Shown here in pieces: positions 35,530 through 46,281 of a stretch of 64,000 nucleotides of DNA. Under the pieces are notes generated by a model. It was not told the DNA's origin and made no database searches. It worked only from the letters and a program-made list of their open reading frames with translations. Source of the DNA: Zhongshania aliphaticivorans (GTDB lineage: Bacteria > Pseudomonadota > Gammaproteobacteria > Pseudomonadales > Spongiibacteraceae). The translations under genes were made by a program, and so were the position numbers. Positions within the stretch are counted from its first letter, which is position 1; each line of letters starts with the position of its first letter. Location: contig NZ_CP014544.1 of NCBI RefSeq assembly GCF_001586255.1, forward strand, positions 2,511,501 to 2,575,500, read 5' to 3'.

Positions 35530-36738
35530 TTAAAGCCGTTCAATAATGGTTGCGATACCCATGCCACCACCGACACAGAGGGTAATAAGGCCAAAGCGCT
35601 TGTCGCGACGCTCCAACTCATCAAGAACTGTACCTACTAACATACCGCCCGTTGCACCCAGCGGATGGCCCATGGCGATGGCCCCACCGTTTACATTGAT
35701 CTTATCCCAGGGAATATTGGTGTCCTGCTGGAAGCGCATAGCAACCGATGCAAAAGCTTCGTTAATTTCGACTAGATCGATGTCTTCGATCTTCATGCCC
35801 GCCTTTTGCAAAACTTTCCAGGTAGCGGGTGCCGGACCGGTTAACATAATAGTGGGCTCGGTGCCGGTTACTGCCGTTGCAACTACGCGGCCCCGGGCCT
35901 TAAGGCCCATTTTTTCGCCTGCGGCTGCGCTACCGATCAACACGGCTGAGGCACCGTCAACAATGCCTGACGAATTACCCGCGTGGTGAACGTGATTTAT
36001 TTTGGCAACTTGGGGGTACTTGCTAATAGCAATATCGTCAAAGCCGATGCTACCCATCATTTCAAAGGACGGACGCAAACCGGCTAAACTTTCAACTGTT
36101 GTTCCCGGCTTAATGAAGTCGTCACGCTGCAAAATCGTCATGCCGTTGACGTCTTTAACCGGCATTACCGAACGATCAAAGAAGCCGGCTTCCCGCGCGG
36201 CGGCAGCCTTGGCCTGAGAACCTACCGCGAACTCATCGAGCATAGTGCGACTAAAGCCAGCGAGGGTAGCAATTAAATCCGCGCCAATGCCCTGAGGTAC
36301 AAAGGCGGTATCGGTGGCTATTTGCGGATCCTCCGCCCACGCGCCACCGCTGCTGCCCATCGCCACCCGCGACATACATTCAATACCACCGGCGACGACC
36401 AAGTCTTCCCAACCAGAGGCAATTTTCATTGCAGCCAAATTCACGGCCTCAAGACCCGAAGCGCAAAAACGGTCTAGCTGCACACCAGCCACAGACTCCG
36501 CCCAGCCCGCTTTTAAAACGGCAGTTTTTGCAATACAAGCACCTTGCTCGCCCACTGGCGTAACGCAGCCCATAACCACATCATCAACCAGTTGCGTATC
36601 AATGTCGTGGCGGTCGCGCAGTCCGTTCAGCAAACCAGCCAATAAATCTACCGGCTTTACTTGGCTTAACGGCGAACCCATTTTTCCCTTCGCTCTTGGC
36701 GTACGAACGGCATCGTAAATGTAAGCTGTGTTACTCAT
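35530..36738 (-). CDS. acetyl-CoA acetyltransferase / 3-ketoacyl-CoA thiolase
   Basis: The 402-residue thiolase has the nucleophilic Cys in D-R-F-C-A-S-G-L-E near residue 91, the catalytic His in [13 protein letters not shown] near 356 and the second Cys in L-C-V-G-G-G-M-G near 386. It cleaves 3-ketoacyl-CoA to acetyl-CoA and a shortened acyl-CoA. It is upstream of, and likely co-transcribed with, the fadB-like gene. Contrast it with the thiolase-like gene at 22157, which lacks the active-site Cys. Confidence 0.95.
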   Translation of the reverse strand: MSNTAYIYDAVRTPRAKGKMGSPLSQVKPVDLLAGLLNGLRDRHDIDTQLVDDVVMGCVTPVGEQGACIAKTAVLKAGWAESVAGVQLDRFCASGLEAVNLAAMKIASGWEDLVVAGGIECMSRVAMGSSGGAWAEDPQIATDTAFVPQGIGADLIATLAGFSRTMLDEFAVGSQAKAAAAREAGFFDRSVMPVKDVNGMTILQRDDFIKPGTTVESLAGLRPSFEMMGSIGFDDIAISKYPQVAKINHVHHAGNSSGIVDGASAVLIGSAAAGEKMGLKARGRVVATAVTGTEPTIMLTGPAPATWKVLQKAGMKIEDIDLVEINEAFASVAMRFQQDTNIPWDKINVNGGAIAMGHPLGATGGMLVGTVLDELERRDKRFGLITLCVGGGMGIATIIERL

Positions 36739-37090
36739 TTTAGCGTCCCAGTTTATTTTGTTGGTGTTTGCGTGGTGTACGTTGATGCAAGATTGCCCCG
36801 CATCGGAGCGAATCTCAATGATAAGGGATGACAGGCGATAGACATTTTATTACAAATTGAATGAATTAAGCGGCGCAGGCAAATCTCCTGCCACGCCCAG
36901 CTAAAGCGCGGCAACCGTGGAGTAGGCGGTGACGGCTTTCCTCTAAAACAAAAAAGCCAAGGGTGTTATTGTCTTTAGCCGCCACTATTACCAGTGGCGC
37001 CGTCAATTTTCAGGTCTAATGCTGGGCATAGGCCCCGTTGCGATTTACAGTAGACAACAATAAAAGTAATACCGCTAGACGGAGAAGAGC
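36739..37090. other. divergent promoter region between fadA-like and acyl-CoA ligase genes
   Basis: A 352-base region without a gene, holding the promoters of two divergent units. A candidate for the ligase is TTGCGA (37037-37042) with a TAAAAG about 17 bases further on; it is weak. No clear FadR- or PsrA-type palindrome was seen. Confidence 0.4.
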
Positions 37091-38653
37091 ATGCTGATAC
37101 ACCAATTTTTCGACTACCACACTCAAAGAAACCCGACTCAGGATTGCCTAATATTCCAGGGCGAAGTCTTTAGCTACACTCAGATTGCAGAAGAGTCACA
37201 CCGCATCGCCAATGGCTTACAGAAACACGGCATTGTGAGTAATGACCGAGTTGCGATTCTCTGCGAAAATTGCCCCGCTGTATTATCTATTGTCATTGCA
37301 TGCAGCCGCGTTGCCGCCGTTGCCGTACCCCTAAACTACCGTTTGGCAGCGCCGGAGGTCGCCTACGTTCTGAATGACGCCGAGGCGAAGATCTTATTCG
37401 CACCCGACATGGCGTTAATTGACTTACTCGGCAAATTACGGCCACTGGCCGACGCAAGCCTGCCCATTATCGCCGCGAGTAGCGAGGGTGCCGAAAACTG
37501 GCAACACTGGCTTAGTCAATGCGTGAGTACGCCAGTCAAAAGCGACGATATCCGCGCCGATGCCGGAATACTGCAGCTCTACACCAGCGGCACGACCGGT
37601 AAACCCAAAGGTGTGGTCACCAGCCAGCGCAATATTTTTGCCCTGTACACGTCGGCCGCCACCTCACTAGCAAACAAGGCAGGACCGGGAAGCCGCGACT
37701 TAGTTTGCGCACCGAATTTTCATATTGGCGGCATCGGCACCCTGCTATTACCCATTCTCGCCGGAGCCAGCGTAGTATTGCACGGGAGCTTTAACCCAAT
37801 GGCCGTGGTAGATGATTTAGAAAAGCATAAAATCGACAATATGTTTGTTGTGCCCGCCATGATCATGGCCATACTCGACTACGTACCCAATATCGAGCAA
37901 CGCGATTTTAGCGCTTTACGCCAATTGCTTTACGGCGCCTCGCCAATAAGCACAGGGCTGCTAGAGCGAGCATTAAACATATTTAAATGCGATTTTTATC
38001 AATGTTATGGCATGACTGAGACCACCGGCACCATTGTGTCTTTATCGCCTGAAGATCACCGCCGCGCCCTGCTCGACCAACCAGAGTTACTGCAGTCCTG
38101 TGGCCGCCCCCAAGCCGGCGTTGAAGTTAAAGTGATCGACAGCAACGGCAACACCCTCGCTTGCGGCGAAACAGGAGAGCTATTAATTCGTTCAGAAGCC
38201 AATATGCTTGGCTACTACAACCGCGACGCCGCCACCGCCGAAACACTCCAAGAGGGCTGGATACACACCGGTGACTCAGCAATTATCGACGAGCAAGGTT
38301 ACATTTTCCTGCGTGACCGCATTAAAGATATGATCGTCAGCGGCGCTGAAAACATCTACCCAATTGAAATTGAAAACGTCCTAAGTCAGCATCCCGCCGT
38401 GGGCGATGTTGCAGTGGTCGGCATACCATGCCCAAAATTCGGCGAAGCGCCGCTGGCCTGTGTGGTGCTAAAGCCGGGGCAAAGTTTAACTGAAGAGGAC
38501 ATGGTGACATTTTGCCGCGAGCAGCTGGCCGGTTACAAAATACCTCGGCAACTCAAAATATTTGATGTGCTGCCCCGCAATCCCTCAGGAAAATTATTGA
38601 AAAAAGATTTACGCGCACCATTTTGGCAGGGAAATGAACGGGGAATAAACTAA
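37091..38653 (+). CDS. acyl-CoA synthetase (AMP-binding ligase)
   Basis: The 520-residue adenylate-forming ligase has the P-loop Y-T-S-G-T-T-G-K-P-K-G at about 164-174, Y-G-M-T-E-T near 308 and the C-terminal hinge G-D-S-A...L-R-D-R-I-K-D-M-I-V-S-G-A-E-N-I-Y. It activates a carboxylic acid to its CoA ester with ATP, the entry step for beta-oxidation. A GGAGAAGAG sequence precedes the ATG. It is divergent from the fadA/fadB-like genes, so the three likely share a pathway. Chain-length or aromatic preference cannot be judged. Confidence 0.93.
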   Translation: MLIHQFFDYHTQRNPTQDCLIFQGEVFSYTQIAEESHRIANGLQKHGIVSNDRVAILCENCPAVLSIVIACSRVAAVAVPLNYRLAAPEVAYVLNDAEAKILFAPDMALIDLLGKLRPLADASLPIIAASSEGAENWQHWLSQCVSTPVKSDDIRADAGILQLYTSGTTGKPKGVVTSQRNIFALYTSAATSLANKAGPGSRDLVCAPNFHIGGIGTLLLPILAGASVVLHGSFNPMAVVDDLEKHKIDNMFVVPAMIMAILDYVPNIEQRDFSALRQLLYGASPISTGLLERALNIFKCDFYQCYGMTETTGTIVSLSPEDHRRALLDQPELLQSCGRPQAGVEVKVIDSNGNTLACGETGELLIRSEANMLGYYNRDAATAETLQEGWIHTGDSAIIDEQGYIFLRDRIKDMIVSGAENIYPIEIENVLSQHPAVGDVAVVGIPCPKFGEAPLACVVLKPGQSLTEEDMVTFCREQLAGYKIPRQLKIFDVLPRNPSGKLLKKDLRAPFWQGNERGIN

Positions 38654-38668
38654 AAACAAAACTAGCGA

Positions 38669-38699
38669 GGCCACACCCCCATAACAGGGCCGTGTGGCC
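38669..38699. terminator. hairpin between convergent ligase and esterase genes
   Basis: An 8 bp perfect stem (GGCCACAC / GTGTGGCC) with a 15-base loop that can pair further (CCC/GGG). It has A/T-rich flanks but no true T run, so it may act as a weak bidirectional terminator. Confidence 0.4.
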
Positions 38700-38766
38700 A
38701 TATAATTATTAAGATACGCGCAGCAAGCCCATCTACGCGAGCGGCTTATTGTTTGCGGCTCGCACC

Positions 38767-39687
38767 TTAAACTTCAATCGGCGGCTCGGCCTGTCGACCA
38801 AACAGCGCTGCTAGCCAAGCACAAATCTCCATCATGCCCTCTTTGTGGCGACGGGTCGGCCCCTGCAAACCAATAAAGCCGTGACTGGCACCGTGATAAA
38901 GACTCTGAGTCACCGCAACGCCCTGTTCTTCTAGCCGACACGCATAGGCAATGCCTTCGTCTCGCAGCGGATCGCGCTCAGCGGTAATCACTAGTGCCGG
39001 TGGTAACATACTTAGGTCGTCAGCCGTTAAAGGCGTAGCCAAGGGGTGACGGTGCTCGCCAGCCTTAAGCGCTGAGCTGTTGGCTAAATAGCTATCCCAA
39101 AACCACATCATTATCGGCCGCGTCAGCACGGGGCCTTTTGCGTTTTCAATATAGGAGTCGGTACCCGGCTCATAGTGATCGGTAACGGGGTAAATCAACA
39201 CCTGACCTTTGACGAGCCCCGGTAGCTGATCACGCGCTTGGATAGCGGTTACCGCAGCGAGATTCCCCCCCGCACTATCACCGGCAAGAACAATGGAGTC
39301 GGCGCGACCACCATACAGCCCAATGTGTTCAGCAACCCAAGTCAGTGCCGTCAGACAATCTTCTGGCGCCGCGGGAAACGGGTATTCCGGCGCCCGCCGA
39401 TAATCGACGGCCACCACAATAGTGTCGCTGCGGTCACATAGATCTCGACACATTGGATCATATGTCGCTAAATCGCCAATTACCCAACCACCACCATGAA
39501 AATACACCACCACCGGAAACGGCCCATCACCCGGCGGCAAATAAAGCCGCAGCGGGATTCTGCGCTGTTCCTGTTCGGCAACAAGGTCAAGACTGGTGAT
39601 ATGCTTTGCAACCTTACCAAGCCAAGCGAGTCGCGCCGAGCCCTTTATATAACTGCGAAATACTGCTGTTTTTATTGTGTTTTTCAT
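38767..39687 (-). CDS. alpha/beta hydrolase, hormone-sensitive-lipase family
   Basis: The 306-residue esterase has the oxyanion motif Y-F-H-G-G-G-W-V-I near residues 63-71 and the nucleophile in G-D-S-A-G-G near 141-146; Asp (E-R-D-P-L-R-D-E-G) and His (S-H-G-F-I) complete the triad. It hydrolyses carboxylic esters, usually of short or medium chain. There is no signal peptide. It is convergent with the acyl-CoA ligase. The substrate is unknown. Confidence 0.93.
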   Translation of the reverse strand: MKNTIKTAVFRSYIKGSARLAWLGKVAKHITSLDLVAEQEQRRIPLRLYLPPGDGPFPVVVYFHGGGWVIGDLATYDPMCRDLCDRSDTIVVAVDYRRAPEYPFPAAPEDCLTALTWVAEHIGLYGGRADSIVLAGDSAGGNLAAVTAIQARDQLPGLVKGQVLIYPVTDHYEPGTDSYIENAKGPVLTRPIMMWFWDSYLANSSALKAGEHRHPLATPLTADDLSMLPPALVITAERDPLRDEGIAYACRLEEQGVAVTQSLYHGASHGFIGLQGPTRRHKEGMMEICAWLAALFGRQAEPPIEV

Positions 39688-39757
39688 CAGCCCACCATGG
39701 CGCGTCTAGGTTAATTCTAAATAATACGTTGTTATAAATGGTCTTAGCGCGGACGCA

Positions 39758-40219
39758 TTAAGGCGCGCCCGCACTTAGGTCACGGCCATTTCCGCCCTCG
39801 CGCAGATACAGCTTGCTACACACCCAGCCACTTGGCGTGTAAAAGCCCCATCTACGAATTTTGGGGCCGGTAATAAAGAGCGTTAAACTGTCGGGTGACT
39901 GCAATAATAAGCGGTGTGGCGCGCGCCCCAAACGGGCGGTCAAGGTGCCCGTGGGTAAGACGCGTTCGCCGTGGGGCATCTCTTCTAAAATTTCACCACG
40001 CAGTACCATTGAATAATTAAACAACCACGGATGGTCGTGGAGATTAATATCAGGATCGTTACCGGTGACATGGTGGAGATATACATTAAACAGCCGATTG
40101 CGCGGCACTACGTGCCAGCGCCGCAGATAATCAGTGCCGATTACCTTGGTGGGCGGTCTTTGCGTAATTTGCTCTGCTTTAGCCTGTAGCCGAGTAAGTA
40201 AAAAAGCCGGTACGCGCAT
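39758..40219 (-). CDS. conserved cupin-like protein
   Basis: A 153-residue protein with a cupin-like signature: N-L-H-D-H-P-W (near 57-63) followed by G-E-I-L-E-E, which supplies two His and an acidic metal ligand, and a later H-R-L-L-L (near 101). A metal-dependent dioxygenase, isomerase or binding role is possible. It sits 71 bases upstream of the esterase gene in the same direction. No named family is assigned. Confidence 0.7.
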   Translation of the reverse strand: MRVPAFLLTRLQAKAEQITQRPPTKVIGTDYLRRWHVVPRNRLFNVYLHHVTGNDPDINLHDHPWLFNYSMVLRGEILEEMPHGERVLPTGTLTARLGRAPHRLLLQSPDSLTLFITGPKIRRWGFYTPSGWVCSKLYLREGGNGRDLSAGAP

Positions 40220-40347
40220 AAACCCCTGTCTCTAGTTTGAAAACTGCCCGCATAGTATCACCACAAGCGCCTTGCTGAAAAACCACCGCTGGACCATAGA
40301 GACAAATACACCGCAGACCGAATTTTGGAACAATCCAGTGAGACCAG

Positions 40348-40683
40348 CTATACAGCCATCATTGCATCAAAATGAGGGACAACTTCGCTTATTTGGATCT
40401 GCGGGACTTGATCGGTGTAATTTGGCAAATCCGCCATTATTTTACCTACATGGGGCGAGAAACCCGCCTGAAACTCATCAATGGACGCACAGTACAGATG
40501 GCCCATGGCAATATACAGTGGTGGGATTCCGGCATCCTCACCGACTAAGCCCCGATCGATGGTATAGGACAAGCAGTAATCCCCCATCAACTCTTTAACC
40601 ATTGGAAAATGCTGATCGCGGTAATAGGCATGATCAAACCGGGCTCCCGGAGAATTGGGGTACATCACACTGACTTTAATCAT
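40348..40683 (-). CDS. EthD-family protein
   Basis: The 111-residue protein starts M-I-K-V-S-V-M-Y-P, with H-A-Y-Y-R-D-Q-H-F-P-M-V near the start and the family pattern of a dimeric ferredoxin-like barrel. EthD proteins occur beside catabolic monooxygenase systems, but their own function is unclear. It is a separate gene upstream of the cupin-like gene, with about 128 bases between them. Confidence 0.85.
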   Translation of the reverse strand: MIKVSVMYPNSPGARFDHAYYRDQHFPMVKELMGDYCLSYTIDRGLVGEDAGIPPLYIAMGHLYCASIDEFQAGFSPHVGKIMADLPNYTDQVPQIQISEVVPHFDAMMAV

Positions 40684-40886
40684 TTACTCACTCCTTGTTA
40701 GTATTCGTCCAAGGCTAAGCTCAACTGCGGCACAACCGCCGGGCAGACTAATAAACCACTTGGCATTACCCGCTGTTTTTAGCAGCAAGCGGGGGCTTTC
40801 AGCAAGTGCTTTTAATAAGTTTTTCCAAGCTCTGGCGGCAATAATCCCTTAGAATGGACGTATCCTCAACACTCAAGAGGCCTGGC

Positions 40887-41429
40887 ATGGCATCCTTACA
40901 AGAACAGCTACTCAAAGCGGGTATGGTCGACGAGAAAAAGGTCAAGAAACTTAAGCAAGAAAAGCGCAAACAAGCCAAGCAGCCCAAAGGCACCGTTGTC
41001 GTTAACGAAAGCAAAGAGGCCGCACAACGGGCGCTAGCAGAAAAGGCTGAACGCGACCGCGAACTTAATCGCTTACGTCAGGCCGAAGTCGAGAAAAAGG
41101 CCATTCAAGCGCAAATCATTCAGCTGATCAGTCTAAATCGCATCGACCGCAAAAAAGGTGAGATTGCCTATCAGTTCACTGACGGCAAAAAGATTAAAAA
41201 GGTGTTTGTCGACAGCTTGCTGCAGACCCAATTGGTTAAAGGCATTATTGCCCTCGTTAAATTCAAAGACGGCTATGAACTGGTGCCCGCCACGATTGCG
41301 GACAAAATCGCCCAGCGCGACCCGTCGGTTATCTTGGTACACAATACCAAATCAGCCAGTACTGTTGCGGCCGTCGAGGAAGATGACCCCTATGCGGCTT
41401 ATCAAATTCCAGACGATTTAATGTGGTAA
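40887..41429 (+). CDS. yaiL: DUF2058 family protein (YaiL-like)
   Basis: From the ATG at 40887 the protein has 180 residues. It has a highly basic N-terminal part (K-K-V-K-K-L-K-Q-E-K-R-K-Q-A-K), a coiled-coil middle and a conserved C-terminal domain (G-E-I-A-Y-Q-F-T-D-G-K-K...Y-E-L-V-P). An AGAGG sequence 8 bases upstream supports the start over the one at 40854. Found in many gammaproteobacteria; the basic start suggests nucleic-acid or ribosome contact, but function is unproven. Confidence 0.92.
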   Translation: MASLQEQLLKAGMVDEKKVKKLKQEKRKQAKQPKGTVVVNESKEAAQRALAEKAERDRELNRLRQAEVEKKAIQAQIIQLISLNRIDRKKGEIAYQFTDGKKIKKVFVDSLLQTQLVKGIIALVKFKDGYELVPATIADKIAQRDPSVILVHNTKSASTVAAVEEDDPYAAYQIPDDLMW

Positions 41430-41572
41430 GGAAAAATCATTACGCCCGACACCTAGGCAGGCATCCATAAGCTGTGCAGCCACTAGGCAATTGTTCCCGT
41501 TTTCCGCGTTAACAAAAACGCAACCGCCACTGCCCGTGGTGTATTTCAGAGGTCGACATCCAAAACACTGAC

Positions 41573-43720
41573 ATGAACACAGCTAATCACGCCGATATCA
41601 GCCCCAGTATAAGTAGCGCGCTGCAGGTCCTGCAAAGTGTTTACGGTTATGAGTCTTTTCGCAATCAACAGGCCGATATTGTCGACCACGTGATTCAAGG
41701 TGGCGACGCCTTGGTGCTGATGCCCACCGGTGGTGGTAAGTCTCTGTGTTTCCAAGTGCCCGCGCTGGTGCGCGAAGGCACCGCCATTGTCATTTCGCCC
41801 TTAATCGCCCTGATGCAAGATCAGGTTATGGCGCTGCGCCAAAATGGTATCAAAGCGGCCTTTTTGAACTCTAGCCTCAACGGTATGGAAGTGAATGAGG
41901 TCGAAAATCAGCTGATGAACGGCGAGCTAGAGCTACTCTATATAGCCCCAGAACGACTGATGATGCCCCGCATGTTACAGCTCCTGGACAATGCACCGCT
42001 ATCCCTGTTCGCTATTGACGAAGCCCACTGCGTATCCCAGTGGGGCCATGATTTCCGCCCCGAATACATCAAGCTGACCATACTCCACGAGCGTTTTCCC
42101 AATACACCACGTGTTGCGCTAACGGCCACCGCCGACGGCCCTACCCAGCGCGAAATCATCGAGCGCTTGTCACTGCACAATGCCCGCGTCTTTAACGACG
42201 GCTTCGACCGCCCCAATATTCGCTACCGCATTACTGAAAATCAGGGCACCGCGCGGGAGAATTTACTGCGTTTCATACTCAATGAACACGAAGGCGAAGC
42301 GGGAATCGTCTACTGCCTGTCGCGTAAAAAAGTCGACGAAATCGCACTTTGGCTCAGTGGTAAAGGCATGACCGCCCTGCCCTACCACGCTGGCATGAGC
42401 AATGAGCAGCGCCAACAACATCAGGAGCGCTTTCTCCGCGAAGACGGCGTGATTATCGTTGCCACCATTGCCTTCGGCATGGGCATAGACAAACCCGATG
42501 TCCGCTTTGTTGCCCATCTCAATCTGCCCAAAAGTATAGAGGCCTATTACCAGGAAACCGGCCGCGCCGGTCGTGACGGTCAGCCCGCCGATGCGTGGAT
42601 GGCCTACGGCCTCCAAGACGTGATTACCCTACGCCAAATGCAGGGCAATTCCGGCGCCGAAGAAAGCCGCAAACGACTTGAGCAACACAAACTCGACGCC
42701 ATGCTTGGCCTCTGTGAACTTACCACCTGCCGTCGCCAAGCGCTGCTGCGCTATTTTGACGACGACTACGACCACGCCTGTGGCAACTGCGATAACTGCC
42801 TCACGCCCCCCGAAACCTGGGACGCAACCGTTGCCGCCCAAAAAGCCCTGTCCTGTGTTTATCGCACCGGTCAGCGCTTCGGGGTCAGCTACTTAGTCGA
42901 CGTGTTATTAGGTAAAGAAAACGAACGTATCAGCCAGTTTGGCCACGATAAAATTTCGACCTTCGGCATCGGCGGCGAACTCAATAACACCGAGTGGCGC
43001 ACGCTGTACCGGCAAATTATTGCCCGAGGCTTATTACGAGTGGACGTTGAGGGGCACGGCAGCGTTCAGCTCACCGATACCGCAAGACCAATTCTGAAAG
43101 GCGAAAGCCAATTAACCCTGCGTAAAATGGTTAAAATCAGCAAGAGCGAACGTCGCAAAGCCAAGGCTTACACCGGCACGGGAAATGCGGTGCTATGGGA
43201 AGCCCTGCGCGAACACCGCAAGATACTAGCCAGCGAGCAAGAGATTCCAGCTTATATGATTTTTCATGACGCCACCCTTGCCGAAATGGCCGAGCGCCAA
43301 CCCCAGACCCTCGACCAGTTGAGCCGCGTGTCCGGGGTTGGCGAGAGTAAGCTCGCCAAGTACGGCGCGGGCTTTCTTCAGGTCATTCTCGCCAACTTGA
43401 ATGCGCCAACCGCCGAGGACATCAACGACACCGCCGCCACTAGCATCGCCATGCTCAAGCGCGGCAAAGACCCAGAGACGATTGCCGGAGAACGCAGCCT
43501 CGCCCTCACCACTATTTATGGTCACCTCTGCCAAGGTATTGCCAGCGGTGAACTCAATATCGGCGATGTGGTCACATTAAGCGATGCACAGCTCAAAGAA
43601 ATCCAATTTGCCTTTGAACACAGTGAAGACGGCAAAATAAAGCCGGTCTATGAACTATTGGACGGCGAGTACGACTACAACATACTTAAATGCGTTAAGG
43701 CCACCCTACACGCGCTATGA
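41573..43720 (+). CDS. recQ: ATP-dependent DNA helicase RecQ
   Basis: The 715-residue helicase has Walker A P-T-G-G-G-K-S near residues 51-57, DEAH at about 149-152 with the following [10 protein letters not shown], the zinc-binding domain with C-R-R-Q...C-G-N-C-D-N-C near 385-405, a winged-helix RQC domain and a C-terminal HRDC domain (about 535-610). A further C-terminal helix-turn-helix-like segment (about 620-715) lengthens it beyond E. coli RecQ (609). It unwinds DNA in recombination repair. It is a plus-strand gene 143 bases after the DUF2058 gene. Confidence 0.96.
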   Translation: MNTANHADISPSISSALQVLQSVYGYESFRNQQADIVDHVIQGGDALVLMPTGGGKSLCFQVPALVREGTAIVISPLIALMQDQVMALRQNGIKAAFLNSSLNGMEVNEVENQLMNGELELLYIAPERLMMPRMLQLLDNAPLSLFAIDEAHCVSQWGHDFRPEYIKLTILHERFPNTPRVALTATADGPTQREIIERLSLHNARVFNDGFDRPNIRYRITENQGTARENLLRFILNEHEGEAGIVYCLSRKKVDEIALWLSGKGMTALPYHAGMSNEQRQQHQERFLREDGVIIVATIAFGMGIDKPDVRFVAHLNLPKSIEAYYQETGRAGRDGQPADAWMAYGLQDVITLRQMQGNSGAEESRKRLEQHKLDAMLGLCELTTCRRQALLRYFDDDYDHACGNCDNCLTPPETWDATVAAQKALSCVYRTGQRFGVSYLVDVLLGKENERISQFGHDKISTFGIGGELNNTEWRTLYRQIIARGLLRVDVEGHGSVQLTDTARPILKGESQLTLRKMVKISKSERRKAKAYTGTGNAVLWEALREHRKILASEQEIPAYMIFHDATLAEMAERQPQTLDQLSRVSGVGESKLAKYGAGFLQVILANLNAPTAEDINDTAATSIAMLKRGKDPETIAGERSLALTTIYGHLCQGIASGELNIGDVVTLSDAQLKEIQFAFEHSEDGKIKPVYELLDGEYDYNILKCVKATLHAL

Positions 43721-43841
43721 GTAATTGCCCGCAGATTTTAATCAGAATTGGGATAGTCCACAGCGACAAATACAGGCAAAACCTTATAAAGTCTGCTTAA
43801 CTTACTCTAAATTCAGCTATTACAGCGCTTAAGGATACGTA

Positions 43842-44795
43842 GTGAAATCGCCAGATCTGCCCCAAAATGAAAAATCACGGCTGGCCGCCCTCAGTGCCCT
43901 TAATATTCTGGATACGCCACCAGAAGACCGCTTTGATCGCCTCACTCAAATGACCAAGCAAATTCTCAATGTGCCCGTAGCTGTTATCAGCTTAGTAGAT
44001 GAAAATCGCCAGTGGTTTAAATCATGTATTGGCTTAGACGCCAGCGAAACCCCTCGCGACATCTCTTTCTGTGGTCACGCAATTAATGGTGACGACCTTT
44101 TTATTATTCCCGACGCGAGTCAAGACGAGCGCTTTGCCGATAATCCTTTAGTAGAAAACGACCCCAAAATCCGCTTTTACGCAGGCTGCCCTCTCAAAGC
44201 ATTGGACGGCAGCAAACTCGGCACGCTGTGTATTATCGACCAACAACCTCGACACCTGAGTGCGGAGCAACAGCACACCCTCAAGAATTTTGGCGCCATC
44301 GTCGAACGAGAGCTATATGCGATTCACTATGCGACCCGCGACATACTCACCAATATAAACAACCGCGACGGCTTTATTTTACTCGGCCAGCAGCAAATTC
44401 GCGTCGCAGAGCGCCAAAAAACGCCCATGACAGCAATATTCTTGGAGTTGCGGACGTCATTTTTTGACAATGATTTAAATATCAACATGGACAATGTCAT
44501 TCGCCTATTTAGCGATAATGTTACGGCAACACTACGCGACGCTGATATATTTGCTCGTCTCAACGAGCGTCGCTTTGTGGTCTTACTGAACAACGCCAGC
44601 GCCACTCAAGCACCAGAGTTTATCGAGCGCCTGAAAAAAATATGCCAGCAAGCTTACAGCAACGGTGATAAGGCGGCGCCGTTCACGGCGGTGAATGTGG
44701 AGGTAAACACCTTCACCCACGTCGCGGTTGAAACCCTAATCGCGGAAGGTGAACAATTATTAAACGATAAGATTAAACAGCGGGGCCTAAAATAA
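43842..44795 (+). CDS. GAF-domain protein with degenerate GGDEF domain
   Basis: The 317-residue protein starts with a GTG, has a GAF domain (about 10-160, with W-F-K-S-C-I-G-L and D-I-S-F-C-G-H) and then a GGDEF fold (about 165-310) that begins D-I-L-T-N-I-N-N-R-D-G-F. The active-site loop reads N-E-R-R-F (241-245) instead of G-G-D-E-F, so diguanylate cyclase activity is unlikely. It may be a sensor that acts by protein contact. It follows recQ at 121 bases and is convergent with the YebC-like gene. Confidence 0.88.
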   Translation: MKSPDLPQNEKSRLAALSALNILDTPPEDRFDRLTQMTKQILNVPVAVISLVDENRQWFKSCIGLDASETPRDISFCGHAINGDDLFIIPDASQDERFADNPLVENDPKIRFYAGCPLKALDGSKLGTLCIIDQQPRHLSAEQQHTLKNFGAIVERELYAIHYATRDILTNINNRDGFILLGQQQIRVAERQKTPMTAIFLELRTSFFDNDLNINMDNVIRLFSDNVTATLRDADIFARLNERRFVVLLNNASATQAPEFIERLKKICQQAYSNGDKAAPFTAVNVEVNTFTHVAVETLIAEGEQLLNDKIKQRGLK

Positions 44796-44826
44796 CGGCC
44801 CCAGAAGCCCTGTCTAGCACCAGGGC
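44782..44826. terminator. two tandem hairpins between convergent genes
   Basis: GGGGCC-N9-GGCCCC (44782-44802) and GCCCTG-N8-CAGGGC (44807-44826) lie between the convergent GAF and YebC-like genes. Neither has a clear T run, so termination is possible but unproven. Confidence 0.3.
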
Positions 44827-44859
44827 GATTTGATATAGCACAGACCGACGAGCGCGGCC

Positions 44860-45573
44860 TTACAACGCCACATTGTGAAAAACGTTTTGCACATCATCCA
44901 AGTCGTTTAGCATGTCCATAAACTTCTCAAACATCGGCATGTCTTCATCGTCGATGGTTGTGGTGTTTTGCGGCAAAAATTGGATTTCGGCCACGTCAAA
45001 GTCGCTTACACCAAATTCAATCAGTGCTTGCTGAGCTTTGAAGTAATCAGTATTAGGTGCAAATACCGAGATTTTGCCGTCTTCATTCTCAATATCGCTA
45101 ACATCCACGTCCGCTTCCATTAGCGCTTCCAGCACACCCTCTTCATCGTCGCCAGAAAACACAAAGATTGCCGAGTGGTCGAACATATGACTAACACTGC
45201 CTTGCGTGCCAATTTTGCTCTTAGTCTTAGTGAAACACAGCCGTACATCGCCAAAAGTACGGTTGGCGTTATCTGTTAAACAGTCGATAATCACCATGCA
45301 ATTACCTGGACCATAGCCCTCGTAGCGCGACAGTGCAAAATCTTCGCCGCCGCCACCTTTCGCTTTATCGATGGCCTTTTCAATAACATGGGTGGGTACT
45401 TGATCTTTTTTTGCGCGCTCAATCATCCCGCGCAGAGCCAGATTACCTGCGGGGTCTAGCCCCCCAGCCTTGGCACACACATAAATCTCGCGTCCGTACT
45501 TACTATAGACTTTGGCCTTGGCATCCGAGGTCTTGGCCATGGAATCTTTGCGGTTTTGGTAGGCTCTGCCCAT
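44860..45573 (-). CDS. YebC/PmpR family protein, YeeN-type
   Basis: From the ATG at 45573 the protein has 237 residues and begins [11 protein letters not shown], as in the YeeN branch of the YebC family, not the M-A-G-H-S-K-W of YebC proper. The [10 protein letters not shown] and Y-E-G-Y-G-P-G motifs are typical. Family members relieve ribosome stalling at proline-rich or difficult stretches and had been annotated as transcription regulators. A longer reading from 45672 is rejected because it lacks family likeness. A YebC paralogue in the same window as efp/earP is notable. Confidence 0.9.
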   Translation of the reverse strand: MGRAYQNRKDSMAKTSDAKAKVYSKYGREIYVCAKAGGLDPAGNLALRGMIERAKKDQVPTHVIEKAIDKAKGGGGEDFALSRYEGYGPGNCMVIIDCLTDNANRTFGDVRLCFTKTKSKIGTQGSVSHMFDHSAIFVFSGDDEEGVLEALMEADVDVSDIENEDGKISVFAPNTDYFKAQQALIEFGVSDFDVAEIQFLPQNTTTIDDEDMPMFEKFMDMLNDLDDVQNVFHNVAL

Positions 45574-45655
45574 TGCGCTGCTCCGCTTTATTAACAAAGA
45601 GGCTGATTTTACAGACCGGGGTTTAGATAGGGAATCTTTTCGTGGAATTAAAGCC

Positions 45656-46075
45656 CTACATATGCGCCGCATAGGCGACGGTAAATGCCCCTTCTTGGAA
45701 TGCCTTTAAGCCAGTATCGGCAAAAGGTATCACCAGGGGGTTAGCCGCCAGCGTCGCCTTAATCTCGCTAGGCGTCAGTAAGCGCACCTCGAGATTGGGC
45801 ATCAGCTGCAAAGCTGCCTCTAATTTAAAACTTATGGCACCACCGGCAAACTTACCTTTGGGCATCCGCCCTCTAATTGCCACCGAATCCACCTTATAGT
45901 CGCCCATGAGCTGAGCGAAGGCATGTTGAAACTGCAATAGATCGTGACGCGTGTGGTCTTTCGGTAAGCTCAGCTTGCGCACCCGACACTCAGGCAAATT
46001 AAATTGCTGCTTATCATAGTTCAGTAAACAGACAACGGCGTCATTACCGGTCAATTCAACACCACAAATTTTCAT
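45656..46075 (-). CDS. DUF3010 family protein
   Basis: A 139-residue protein beginning [12 protein letters not shown], with an RNase-H-like pattern (E-L-T-G...[15 protein letters not shown]). It matches the DUF3010 family found in gammaproteobacteria. It lies 82 bases upstream of the YebC-like gene in the same direction. No function is known. Confidence 0.88.
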   Translation of the reverse strand: MKICGVELTGNDAVVCLLNYDKQQFNLPECRVRKLSLPKDHTRHDLLQFQHAFAQLMGDYKVDSVAIRGRMPKGKFAGGAISFKLEAALQLMPNLEVRLLTPSEIKATLAANPLVIPFADTGLKAFQEGAFTVAYAAHM

Positions 46076-46281
46076 TAATATTCCTTGGTTCAGCGGCTTT
46101 GCGCACGCTTTTTGAGGCAGATATGTTAGCTTGAGTCAGCACTTTGCATATAGCAAAGGCGCTTTTTAGCAGAGCAAGCGCAGCCAACGCAAATCAATGT
46201 TTGCGAGAATATCATTAAATACCGACGAGCACTGACAAATACCAATTAAAGATACGCGCAGGCCGAATTGAAGAGAGGGTC

